From a virus, in IMG/VR virus record IMGVR_UViG_3300030116_007925, positions 1 to 26,891 of that record: DNA of 26,891 nt. One strand, written 5' to 3'. The translations under genes were made by a program, and so were the position numbers. Of the stretch, positions 5,823-12,467 are shown in pieces; within the stretch, counting starts at the first letter, position 1; each line of letters starts with the position of its first letter. The notes under the pieces were generated by a model. The model saw only the letters and a program-made list of their open reading frames with translations. It was not told the DNA's origin and searched no databases.

Positions 5823-6095
5823 ATGAAGGACAAACGTTCTAAGCGAAATACAAAACAATTTCGCAAAAAGGTAGCTGAAAGGCAGGCGAAGGCCCGCCGC
5901 AGGCGTTTACCAAAAGACTCTGTCATCAAGTACAACCCCGTCACCGGAACTCAGGAATCGTCTGAGTACAAAAATCTCGAAAGGAATTTTTTCTTACACA
6001 ACCCGACCGTGGCCGAGCTGCGGGACCGCACAAGTGTGCCTGACGAAAAACCCAACAAGCAATTCACAAACGAAAAACAACTGGAGCTTTTCTGA
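5823..6095 (+). CDS. Small basic hypothetical protein, 90 aa
   Basis: First gene of the plus-strand operon. The N-terminal ~30 residues are very basic (Lys/Arg clusters such as QAKARRRR) and helical, suggesting nucleic-acid contact; the C-terminal half is polar and ends in ELF. No family is recognised. The start follows TTGGAGAAAGTGA and the stop overlaps the next ATG by one base (TGATG), a tightly coupled junction. Confidence 0.7.
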   Translation: MKDKRSKRNTKQFRKKVAERQAKARRRRLPKDSVIKYNPVTGTQESSEYKNLERNFFLHNPTVAELRDRTSVPDEKPNKQFTNEKQLELF

Positions 6096-6562
6096 TGCAC
6101 AAAGACGCTAAAAAAATTGCACGTCGTATTGACGACGCGTTCGCCGCGCTCCGCGAGATGGGATTTTTTGCCAAGGCCAACCACACCTGTTGTCAGTCCT
6201 GCGGGCTGGCCGAGATCCCCGAAGACAAAGAGGACGCCTATGTCTTCTACCACATGCAGGACGCGGAAGGTCTGAAGCAAGACGGTGTGTGCTATCTGGC
6301 GTGGGGCGGATGTGGTCAAACCATTTGCACCGCGCTCCGCGAAGCGGGTTTAGAAGTCGATTGGAACGGCAGCGAGCACACCAGAATCAAAGTCACCGGC
6401 TTGGAGGCTAGCGCCAAGCAGTGGGACGTGACCATCGTCCAGACCAGTGTCGTGAAGAGCATATCTGCCAAGACAGAGCAGGAAGCGATCCGCAAAGCGC
6501 GGGACGATGCTAGTTGGTCAGACCACGTAGTCGATGTGCAGACAATAGCGTCGCCATCGTGA
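6095..6562 (+). CDS. DUF6891-like protein, 155 aa
   Basis: Resembles the DUF6891 family: an N-terminal helix (IDDAFAALREMGFFAKAN), then HTCCQSCGLAEI with three Cys (C32, C33, C36), YVFYHMQDAEGLK, and LAWGGCGQTICTALREAGLEVDWNG. The biochemical role of the family is unknown. The Cys cluster could bind a metal, although the spacing is not a standard zinc ribbon. The C-terminal ~50 residues (after about 105) look like an extra beta-alpha module (VTIVQTSVVKSISAKTEQEA). It is coupled at both ends: a TGATG overlap upstream and a GTGA overlap downstream. Confidence 0.75.
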   Translation: MHKDAKKIARRIDDAFAALREMGFFAKANHTCCQSCGLAEIPEDKEDAYVFYHMQDAEGLKQDGVCYLAWGGCGQTICTALREAGLEVDWNGSEHTRIKVTGLEASAKQWDVTIVQTSVVKSISAKTEQEAIRKARDDASWSDHVVDVQTIASPS

Positions 6563-6780
6563 AAGGCGAACTCACAATAATCTTTGACGAAGAAGAAGCG
6601 CAGCGAGTCGTTACGCTGCTTCTTGGTCTTGATGAACGGCTGTCCGTTATGGAACAGCAAATAGAAACTTTGTTGGAGAAAGTGAATGGATCGGAATATG
6701 GACAAAAATCCAGAAACCGCAGAAGAAGCCCTGTATCAGGGGTTAGTGATGCAGATGCTCCCGAATCAGACAAAAACTGA
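6559..6780 (+). CDS. Small hypothetical coiled-coil protein, 73 aa
   Basis: The GTG at 6559 overlaps the previous TGA as GTGA, which I take as the start; an in-frame ATG at 6514 would lie inside the DUF6891 gene. The first ~45 residues combine a beta-hairpin-like start (VKGELTIIFDEEEAQRVV) with a Leu/heptad helix (LLGLDERLSVMEQQIETLLEKV), probably a dimeric coiled coil. The last 30 residues are Ser/Arg/Asp-rich, and their codons overlap the next gene in another frame. Confidence 0.6.
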   Translation: MKGELTIIFDEEEAQRVVTLLLGLDERLSVMEQQIETLLEKVNGSEYGQKSRNRRRSPVSGVSDADAPESDKN

Positions 6781-6901
6781 GCGCGAAGAGCTAAACGACA
6801 TAATCAACAATTTGAGTGCGATGTTGCCTGAGCACGTCGTAAACATGTGTAAATTCAATGCGCTTTGTAAATTTTTGGGTATAGGAGAAAAAAGTGAGTA
6901 A
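6686..6901 (+). CDS. Small hypothetical helical protein, 71 aa
   Basis: Preceded by TTGGAGAAAGTGA, the same leader as the gene at 5823, so the ATG at 6686 is well supported even though it lies inside the previous gene. The product is acidic and helical (PETAEEALYQGLVMQM, ELNDIINNLSAML), with two Cys near the end. The overlap with 6559-6780 is 95 bases in a different frame. Its stop overlaps the following GTG start by eight bases. Confidence 0.65.
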   Translation: MDRNMDKNPETAEEALYQGLVMQMLPNQTKTEREELNDIINNLSAMLPEHVVNMCKFNALCKFLGIGEKSE

Positions 6902-7844
6902 CGAATATTTGTATGAAACACCCGTGCAAGCCATGCTGCGTGATCCCAAAGAAGTGGGCAAGATGAATTCCATCATGAAGACGCAGATCGATGCGTTAAC
7001 GCAAGAACTTGGCAAGTCGTGGAAGCAATGCTGCCGAGTGTTAGCAAATGAGATCGGCATTGATTATGCAACGCTCAAAAATTTTGTTGAGGGCAAAGTG
7101 CAAAAGCCTAGCGAAAAAACGCTGCAGAGCATGCAGACGTATCTGGATGAGTTTGATGCGTCTGTGATTCGTGGCGAGTCAACACCAGACAACGCAAAAG
7201 ACCGCAAGATATCAGAGTTGGAAGCGAAGATCCGGCAGTTGCAAGAAGAGATTGATTACAAAGACAAGAGCCGTGAAGAGTTACGGTTGAGTTATGTGAA
7301 AGTGCGCGAACAGCTCGACAGCGTGCAAGCCCAAGACCCTGAGTTTCACGAACAATATCAAGTTGTGCATCCAGAAAACAGTTACTGGATGACACACAGT
7401 GATATGTACATAGAGATCTATACCACTGGCACAGATTGGGAAGACTCCGCCGAGCGTAACCGTGTATGCACGATTCCGATACCGGACACCACCATGCTTT
7501 TACACCGGGGCCAAGTACCGCACATCCGTGGCGAAAAGGAGGACGGTAATTTCGATTGGATACCAGACCCCGACTACGTGAAGATCAGTGAAAATGATAA
7601 GGGTGAGGTTTGGGAGGCACCGGAGACGGTTTCATCGCAAGGTCACACGATACCTGCACGATCTGTGGTGGTTGAATCAAGGGAGCAGTTCGATGTTCGC
7701 CGCGACCAAGTCAGAGCGGAAAATTTTGCGTTGGTTACCGATGCTGCAAAAGCCATTGAAAAAATGTACCGTAAATGCGGAGGCATACCGGACACAGAGG
7801 TCTACGTCGGTTTGAGAGTAGACGTGACCAGCAACGTTTTTTAG
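6894..7844 (+). CDS. HTH and coiled-coil phage protein, putative regulator (316 aa)
   Basis: Starts at a GTG with AGGAGAAAAAA upstream. Residues about 25-90 resemble an XRE/HTH_3-type DNA-binding domain: SWKQCCRVLANEIGID, then YATLKNFVEGKVQKPSEKTL. Residues about 100-145 form a charged coiled coil (ISELEAKIRQLQEEIDYK). The C-terminal ~165 residues are an unrecognised domain with several beta-strand-like segments and conserved-looking aromatics (YQVVHPENSYWMTHSDMYIE). A DNA-binding head, oligomerising stalk and globular sensor or effector domain suit a transcription regulator. This is the largest gene of the plus-strand operon. No catalytic motif is seen. Confidence 0.7.
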   Translation: MSNEYLYETPVQAMLRDPKEVGKMNSIMKTQIDALTQELGKSWKQCCRVLANEIGIDYATLKNFVEGKVQKPSEKTLQSMQTYLDEFDASVIRGESTPDNAKDRKISELEAKIRQLQEEIDYKDKSREELRLSYVKVREQLDSVQAQDPEFHEQYQVVHPENSYWMTHSDMYIEIYTTGTDWEDSAERNRVCTIPIPDTTMLLHRGQVPHIRGEKEDGNFDWIPDPDYVKISENDKGEVWEAPETVSSQGHTIPARSVVVESREQFDVRRDQVRAENFALVTDAAKAIEKMYRKCGGIPDTEVYVGLRVDVTSNVF

Positions 7845-7894
7845 GTATGATCAGGGCAAACCAGTTTGGGATGCGGCCTATCACTCCGCTCCAA

Positions 7895-8063
7895 GCGCGC
7901 GCCGTCCGCGTGCCCAAAAGACGGCACTATTTTGGCTAGGGTCTCCAGCCCTGAAACGCGCGTTCCCGTCCGCGTGCCAGAAGGCGGGCCGAATCGGGCA
8001 AGAGGGCTAAACACACTCTCTCCTTGCGCGTCCCCGTCCGCGTGCCCACAGGCGGGGCTTTTT
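7895..8063 (+). ncRNA. Three-unit tandem RNA hairpin array with conserved loops
   Basis: Three units 64 and 68 bases apart. Stems: 7901-7906 with 7920-7925 (six pairs), 7965-7970 with 7983-7988 (six pairs, one G-U), and 8032-8038 with 8051-8057 (seven pairs, one G-U). The stem sequence varies while pairing is kept: the outermost aligned pair is G-C in unit 1 and C-G in the others, and an inner T-A becomes T-G. The 12-13 base loops all begin CGCGTGCC and end in A-rich sequence. Each unit is preceded by GCGCG, which could pair with the loop CGCGT to form a pseudoknot. The last unit runs into TTTTT and then the ribosome site of the next gene. The units fill the 227-base gap between two genes. 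Function is unknown: attenuator, protein sponge and leader structure are all possible. Confidence 0.65.
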
Positions 8064-8071
8064 GGAGAAGT

Positions 8072-8161
8072 ATGAAAGATCGAGAAGTAATCAAAGGCTT
8101 GTTGTTTGGCGTAGCCATCGCAGTAGGCATTTGGTTGCTCGCATGGATTCTAGGATCGTAG
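8072..8161 (+). CDS. 29-aa single-pass membrane peptide
   Basis: A very short gene. The ATG at 8072 follows TTGGAGAAGT, a clear ribosome site. After a charged start (MKDREVIKG) there is one strongly hydrophobic segment (LLFGVAIAVGIWLLAWIL) long enough to span a membrane, then GS and stop. It sits directly behind the hairpin array and ahead of the 77-aa gene. Small phage membrane peptides can act in lysis, superinfection exclusion or defence evasion; nothing here decides which. Confidence 0.6.
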   Translation: MKDREVIKGLLFGVAIAVGIWLLAWILGS

Positions 8162-8173
8162 AGGATAATCTAT

Positions 8174-8407
8174 ATGGCAGAAGTGACAGAAACTGAAGAA
8201 ACAACCCTTTCCCTTAATCTGTCCGCCGAGGAGGGGCTGTTTTTACTCAGACTTTTGAAAAGTTCCAAAGACGATCCACGGATTCACGGCTTGATTGGCA
8301 CCTGCTTCTGGTTTCATAGCCATAGCAAAAGCGAAGAGCAGTGCATCAAAGACACGTGGACCGCTGTCGAGCAAAAGCTGGAGGCACTCAAACTTGTCGG
8401 CTCGTGA
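8174..8407 (+). CDS. Small hypothetical protein, 77 aa
   Basis: Unrecognised. GAGG lies nine bases before the ATG. The product has a Glu/Thr-rich N-terminus, a hydrophobic helix (EEGLFLLRLLKSS) and a His-rich middle (CFWFHSHSKSEEQC), then a C-terminal helix ending VEQKLEALKLVGS. No transmembrane segment. It follows the 29-aa gene in the plus-strand operon. Confidence 0.65.
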   Translation: MAEVTETEETTLSLNLSAEEGLFLLRLLKSSKDDPRIHGLIGTCFWFHSHSKSEEQCIKDTWTAVEQKLEALKLVGS

Positions 8408-8630
8408 GGTTAGCAAAACGTTCACCACAAAAATGATTGAAGAGTTGGCGAAGGTGGAAAAAATCAGCGACATTCAGAAAAAGTTGCTGGATACATCGTC
8501 GCTGCTCGTTGCATACCCCGATGCATCAGAGGACAAATCAAAAGAGTGGTTGACAACAATAAACTGCTGTCGCTTGGAACTACGCAGGCGGTTTTTGACT
8601 AAACGGAATCGAGTTCACGAGCCTCTCTAG
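8394..8630 (+). CDS. Small hypothetical helical protein, 78 aa
   Basis: Last gene of the plus-strand operon. The start is uncertain: TTG at 8394 has GGAGG nine bases upstream and overlaps the previous gene by 14 bases; the first in-frame ATG at 8433 has no good ribosome site and would give 65 aa. The product is helical and basic at its end (ELRRRFLTKRNR). Its 3' end overlaps the convergent RHH gene by 32 bases, with no terminator between them. Confidence 0.5.
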   Translation: MSAREVSKTFTTKMIEELAKVEKISDIQKKLLDTSSLLVAYPDASEDKSKEWLTTINCCRLELRRRFLTKRNRVHEPL

Positions 8631-8766
8631 ACCGGTCCTCTTTCCATTCGTTGAAAATTTTACGCAGTTGTCCGCTGATCGTGCGGTCTTCTAACTGCGC
8701 AATCTCTTTGATCTGGCGATAAACTGGCATTGGCACCAGTATCGATTTCCATTTCGTTGTATCCAT
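8599..8766 (-). CDS. Ribbon-helix-helix (Arc/CopG-type) protein, 55 aa
   Basis: Nearly the whole protein fits the RHH fold: a basic beta-strand (KWKSILVPM) for operator contact, helix 1 (PVYRQIKEIAQLE), a turn DRTIS, and helix 2 (GQLRKIFNEWKED). RHH proteins dimerise and bind short inverted repeats, commonly repressing their own promoter. I chose the ATG at 8766: it has no ribosome site but lies 7-8 bases after a good -10, suggesting a leaderless message. A TTG at 8802 would instead place the promoter inside the gene. The promoter carries TGCGAT, making this the best candidate for the protein reading that element (inference). Confidence 0.7.
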   Translation of the reverse strand: MDTTKWKSILVPMPVYRQIKEIAQLEDRTISGQLRKIFNEWKEDRSREARELDSV

Positions 8767-8773
8767 GCAAGAG

Positions 8774-8802
8774 ATTATCTCACGAATCGCATATAAATGC
8801 AA
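8774..8802 (-). promoter_or_regulatory. Sigma70-like promoter for a leaderless RHH message
   Basis: Minus strand: TTGCAT (8797-8802), 17-base spacer containing TATGCGATTCG, and GATAAT (8774-8779). The expected transcription start, about seven bases on, falls at or one base before the ATG at 8766. It starts immediately after the polymerase stop codon. Confidence 0.65.
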
Positions 8803-10710
8803 CTAGATTTCTTTGGTTTCGCCCCACGACGGCCCAAGATCTATATCGCATTTATTTGGCACGTGCAGGCGTATGGCGTCCTCCATAACCTGTTTGATCC
8901 GCTTGGCGTGGTCCGCGCTTGTGACACTGCAACCTAGTTCGTCGTGTACCTGCAGCAGGGGCCGCTCACCGGCCTCGTACAGATCGACCATGGCTTGTTT
9001 GGTCATGTCCGCTGCAGACGCCTGTATGAGCCTGTTCAGCGCCTTGTACGTATATGCACGCTTGAGCGGGGCAGTCTCACCGTAGGTTGCCTTAGCTTCT
9101 TTCAACGGCATGGCTTTCTGGATGTCGTAGCCCATCGGCTCGAACATATCAAAACGGCACTTACGACCTTTCAACGACCGCAATGACCCGTCGTCTTTCT
9201 GATCCACGGACCGCGATACGCCATTCATTAGCTCTTTGACGAAGGGCACGCGTGAGTGGTACTGCTGAGTCAGTTCTTTCGCGTCCTCAAACTCCAGATC
9301 TAGCTGGTCCGCGAGCTTACGCACCCCCATGCCGTACATCATGCCCAAGTTAATTGTTTTGGCTTGCTTTCGGCTGATGTTCGCCATGTCGGCAACCATA
9401 GTATGGAAATCCATGTTTGGGTTGTTTGTGTAGCCATCGACAAACTCCTTGGCACCACCCAGTGGCAGACCTTTCCAGCGACCGAATACGCTCGCGTAAT
9501 GCGTCAAGATCCGTGGCTCCTGCTGCGAATAATCGATGGCCGCCCACAGTTCGCCCTCTTCTGGCAAAAACAAACTGCGGATCATTGGCCCAAGCTCTGG
9601 ATCACGGGCCGGGATTTGTTGCAGGTTTGGGTTGGACATGGACAGGCGACCAGAAACGGTGCCTCCATCGTCGCTACGAAGCTGGTTGATGTGCCCGTGA
9701 ATGCGGCAGTCAGGCCCGACAAACTTCATAATATTATTTATGAAAGTGCCTTGAATCTTATTCAGGTTACGTGCCACGACGATCATTTTTGCAAAGGGAT
9801 GCGGGTTCTCGTTCAAAAAGGCTTTTGTAAACGACGGTGCGCCTTTGGCCGTCCGTGGATAGGCAACTTTTAGCTTATCAAATGCTCTGGCCAAAGAAGT
9901 TGCCGCCCAGATCTCCACTTCAAACCCTGCCTGCTTGTTAATTTTGCGGCAGGCTTCTTTCTCTCTTTTCAAAAGTTGTTGTCTGGTCCGCTCACACTTT
10001 TCTAGATCGACTCGTATACCGCGATGTGTCATGTCGATCAGGCAGGGCGTAAGCCGTGTTTCGAGATCGTAGATGGTCTCAAGGTCTTGCTTGTTGATCT
10101 CAACACGAAACAGCTTGTACAGATCGAAGGCCAGCCGTGCGTCTTGCTCTGCGTAAGGCCCCACAAACTGCGCTGGTAGCTTCCAAAGCTCACCCTTTGG
10201 GTCCACCCCAAAGTCCACGGCAGCCTGCGTCAGCAGCTTCTCTGACTTCGCTAGACCCAGATAATCGTAGGACAAGGCGTTGAGCGAGTAACTGAAACGA
10301 TTTTCGTCTAGCAGCGCAGCCATCACCATGGTATCAATGATCGGGCCATTTACAGGCACGTCGAGTGCCTTGAGCCATCCAAGATCGTAGGGTGCGTTGT
10401 GCATAATTTTGGGACAACCTGTGGATAACTGCTTGCCCAGCCATCGCAGCACCTGACCTTTGTCGAGGTTTCCACCACCGAGATGGTTGATCGGGTAGTA
10501 CGCTTCAAACCCATCGGTGGCGACGGCTATGCCTACGACGTCGCCGTCTTTGCGCGGCCAGCCCGGCCCCATTTGCTTGAGGTTCGGGTCACGCGTTTCG
10601 AGGTCAATCGCAATCTCTTTGGCGTCCGTGAGATCTTTCAGTTCAAAAGGTGCAGTCCACTCCGTTTCAGTAGTAAACAGCGGAAACTGCAGTCTAGTTT
10701 CCTTGTGCAT
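8803..10710 (-). CDS. polA: Family A DNA polymerase with 3'-5' exonuclease (635 aa)
   Basis: Replicative Pol I-type enzyme without a 5'-3' nuclease domain. Exonuclease motifs: D36-x-E38 (AIDLETRD), N105/D109 (MHNAPYDL) and Y186-x3-D190 (YAEQD), so proofreading looks intact. Polymerase motifs: template-grip segment GRLSMSNPNLQQIP (354-367), motif A D393-YSQQE398, motif B R447-x3-K451-x3-L455-x3-Y459, and motif C H589-D590-E591. The two metal-binding Asp are D393 and D590. The residue equivalent to E. coli F762 is Leu (L455), and motif A has Gln where Pol I has Ile. The ATG at 10710 has AGGAAAG upstream and overlaps the DUF3310 gene by 17 bases. It is the last gene of the replication operon. 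Confidence 0.95.
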   Translation of the reverse strand: MHKETRLQFPLFTTETEWTAPFELKDLTDAKEIAIDLETRDPNLKQMGPGWPRKDGDVVGIAVATDGFEAYYPINHLGGGNLDKGQVLRWLGKQLSTGCPKIMHNAPYDLGWLKALDVPVNGPIIDTMVMAALLDENRFSYSLNALSYDYLGLAKSEKLLTQAAVDFGVDPKGELWKLPAQFVGPYAEQDARLAFDLYKLFRVEINKQDLETIYDLETRLTPCLIDMTHRGIRVDLEKCERTRQQLLKREKEACRKINKQAGFEVEIWAATSLARAFDKLKVAYPRTAKGAPSFTKAFLNENPHPFAKMIVVARNLNKIQGTFINNIMKFVGPDCRIHGHINQLRSDDGGTVSGRLSMSNPNLQQIPARDPELGPMIRSLFLPEEGELWAAIDYSQQEPRILTHYASVFGRWKGLPLGGAKEFVDGYTNNPNMDFHTMVADMANISRKQAKTINLGMMYGMGVRKLADQLDLEFEDAKELTQQYHSRVPFVKELMNGVSRSVDQKDDGSLRSLKGRKCRFDMFEPMGYDIQKAMPLKEAKATYGETAPLKRAYTYKALNRLIQASAADMTKQAMVDLYEAGERPLLQVHDELGCSVTSADHAKRIKQVMEDAIRLHVPNKCDIDLGPSWGETKEI

Positions 10711-10933
10711 TGTCTTTCCTCGGGTCATCACCCATCGCAAAGCGCGTGTACCAAATTGATTTTTTCAGATCTTCTTCCGCATCAAACTTTTTGCCAGCAC
10801 GCCACTGATATTTGAAGCTAGCCAAACGACAGTACATCTGCACGGCCTCTGGTCCGAAAGCCGCGACCATAGCATCAATACATTCGATCTCTGAGTCGGC
10901 GTAGTGAGCCGGTGAGTTGACCATGTCGCTCAT
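10694..10933 (-). CDS. DUF3310 protein, T7 gp1.7-related (79 aa)
   Basis: Matches the DUF3310 pattern well: VNSPAHYADSEIECIDAM at the N-terminus, then YCRLASFKYQWRAGKK and DLKKSIWYTRFAM. The family includes T7 gp1.7, a nucleotide kinase acting on thymidylates, often encoded beside phage replication genes; here the domain stands alone. A role in nucleotide metabolism is inferred from the family. The ATG at 10933 overlaps the helicase stop as ATGA, with AGGAG eight bases upstream. Confidence 0.85.
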   Translation of the reverse strand: MSDMVNSPAHYADSEIECIDAMVAAFGPEAVQMYCRLASFKYQWRAGKKFDAEEDLKKSIWYTRFAMGDDPRKDNAQGN

Positions 10934-12459
10934 AAGGCGTAGCTCCTATAGAAATCTGTGGGTTCCAAGGTATACAAGTTCTGCCGTGTGCGCGTTACAG
11001 CCACGTAGAAAACTCGATGCATGGAATCAGGATCACTCTCCATGCTAGCCTCTGCGGCTGCAGTGATGTCAGTAAACAACACAACGTTGTCTGCCTCACC
11101 ACCCTTGGCTCCGTGGATCGTGGACAATCGTATGCGCGGCTCTGCCGTCAGGTCCTCGCCCCGCCGGACCAAAGCATTAATGTACGCCACGTCGACGCTG
11201 GGTAGCTTATCCAAAGCTTCGTCCCACGACATCTCCGGTTTTGCGAGCAACCCGTTGTAGTCGCGCAGGTCCTCGAAGGTGAACAGAGCCTCTGGATCAC
11301 CGATAATCTTCTTGTGACCGCGAGCAACCCGACCGCCATTGCCTGACATAAATGAGTACATGGCCTTGGCAGCATCAAAAGATATCGGCTCACCGTCTTG
11401 TAAACGCGACCACGCGGACAATGCGACACGTATCTTCTCGCGCACGCTCCGCACGCCACCACCGTATTCGAAGTAGTAGCCCTGACTTTTTAAAAATTGT
11501 TGCACAGGCGTCAAGAAGTAGTTCGCTTGGGCCAAAAACAACCAAGTGCCCTCAACCATGTCCAATTCAAAAAAGTCTGTCAGCCGCTCCAGTTTCCCTT
11601 CGGTCTGCTTTGGCAGATACTTTTTGGGGAACCGTCGCTTGATCCGTGAGCAGATGCGCTCTGCAATCTTGTGAATGTTCGACGGGACACGATAGCTTTG
11701 CTCCAGCACCTCGCTACCACCGTCGAGATTGATGAAATGCTCAACGTCTGCGCCAGACCACTTGTAGATAGCCTGATCATCGTCACCAGCGCAGTACATG
11801 CGCTCTGACCGCCCGTCAATCGCGTGCGCTATCTTCCATTGCAAAGGCGACAAGTCCTGTGCTTCGTCCAGCATCGCCAGCTTGAACGGTGGGCAAACGG
11901 TTGCCGCAGTATCCGCAAAAAGCTCTAGCATGTCCGTGTAGTCAAAGAGACCATGCTTTTTTTTGTAGGCTTTCAAAGAGTTAGCTGCATAATCGACCTC
12001 AATCCATGGCTGATCAAGGTCACTGTCGTTGTACTCATCCTTGAGTGAACGCATCTTCAAACGTGCCAGTGTGATCAAACGCAGCAACGGCGTCTCTTTT
12101 TTCAGGCTGTTGCTCAGATCTTCTTCGACCTCATGTCGCGACGAAACGCTGCCTTCCATGAAGTCGACGCCTGTCACCCGCTCGACCTCACGGTAGTGCT
12201 CTGCTGTCATCAACTGATCGTTGCGTAGCCCCGTCAAGTGAAACGCCAGACTGTGCAGGGTTCGGAAAAAAGGTAAGTCGTTCTTTGGATCGAGACCAAA
12301 CCGTTTGGAGGCGCGCTCCTTGGCTTCGTTTGCCGCTTTGCGCGTGAACGCAAAAAAAGCGATGTGCCCCGGATACGTGCCTTTGCCCAGTTCTGCTTCC
12401 ACAAGATTCAGTAGCGTTGTCGTTTTGCCCGTGCCCGGCGGGCCAAAGATTCTTTGCAT
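10930..12459 (-). CDS. UvrD/Rep-like superfamily 1 helicase (509 aa)
   Basis: DNA helicase of the UvrD/PcrA/Rep class, presumably unwinding the phage template 3'-5'. Motifs in order: Walker A GPPGTGKTTT (K12), Ia-like FAFTRKAANEAKERA (37-51), motif II LDEAQD (197-202), motif III GDDDQAIYKWSGAD (225-238), IV-like LEQSYRVPSNI (252-262), V STIHGAKGGEADNV (446-459), and VI VFYVAVTRTRQNL (483-495). At 509 residues it is shorter than UvrD (about 700), and the Walker A begins at residue 6, so the upstream Q motif is missing. It lies eight bases after the primase stop, with AGAGAG before the ATG. Confidence 0.9.
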   Translation of the reverse strand: MQRIFGPPGTGKTTTLLNLVEAELGKGTYPGHIAFFAFTRKAANEAKERASKRFGLDPKNDLPFFRTLHSLAFHLTGLRNDQLMTAEHYREVERVTGVDFMEGSVSSRHEVEEDLSNSLKKETPLLRLITLARLKMRSLKDEYNDSDLDQPWIEVDYAANSLKAYKKKHGLFDYTDMLELFADTAATVCPPFKLAMLDEAQDLSPLQWKIAHAIDGRSERMYCAGDDDQAIYKWSGADVEHFINLDGGSEVLEQSYRVPSNIHKIAERICSRIKRRFPKKYLPKQTEGKLERLTDFFELDMVEGTWLFLAQANYFLTPVQQFLKSQGYYFEYGGGVRSVREKIRVALSAWSRLQDGEPISFDAAKAMYSFMSGNGGRVARGHKKIIGDPEALFTFEDLRDYNGLLAKPEMSWDEALDKLPSVDVAYINALVRRGEDLTAEPRIRLSTIHGAKGGEADNVVLFTDITAAAEASMESDPDSMHRVFYVAVTRTRQNLYTLEPTDFYRSYAL

Positions 12460-12467
12460 AAATCTCT

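Noticed and set aside
7895-8063. CRISPR array
   Set aside because: Only three units, each itself an imperfect hairpin with changing stem sequence and related rather than unique intervening sequence; no cas genes.
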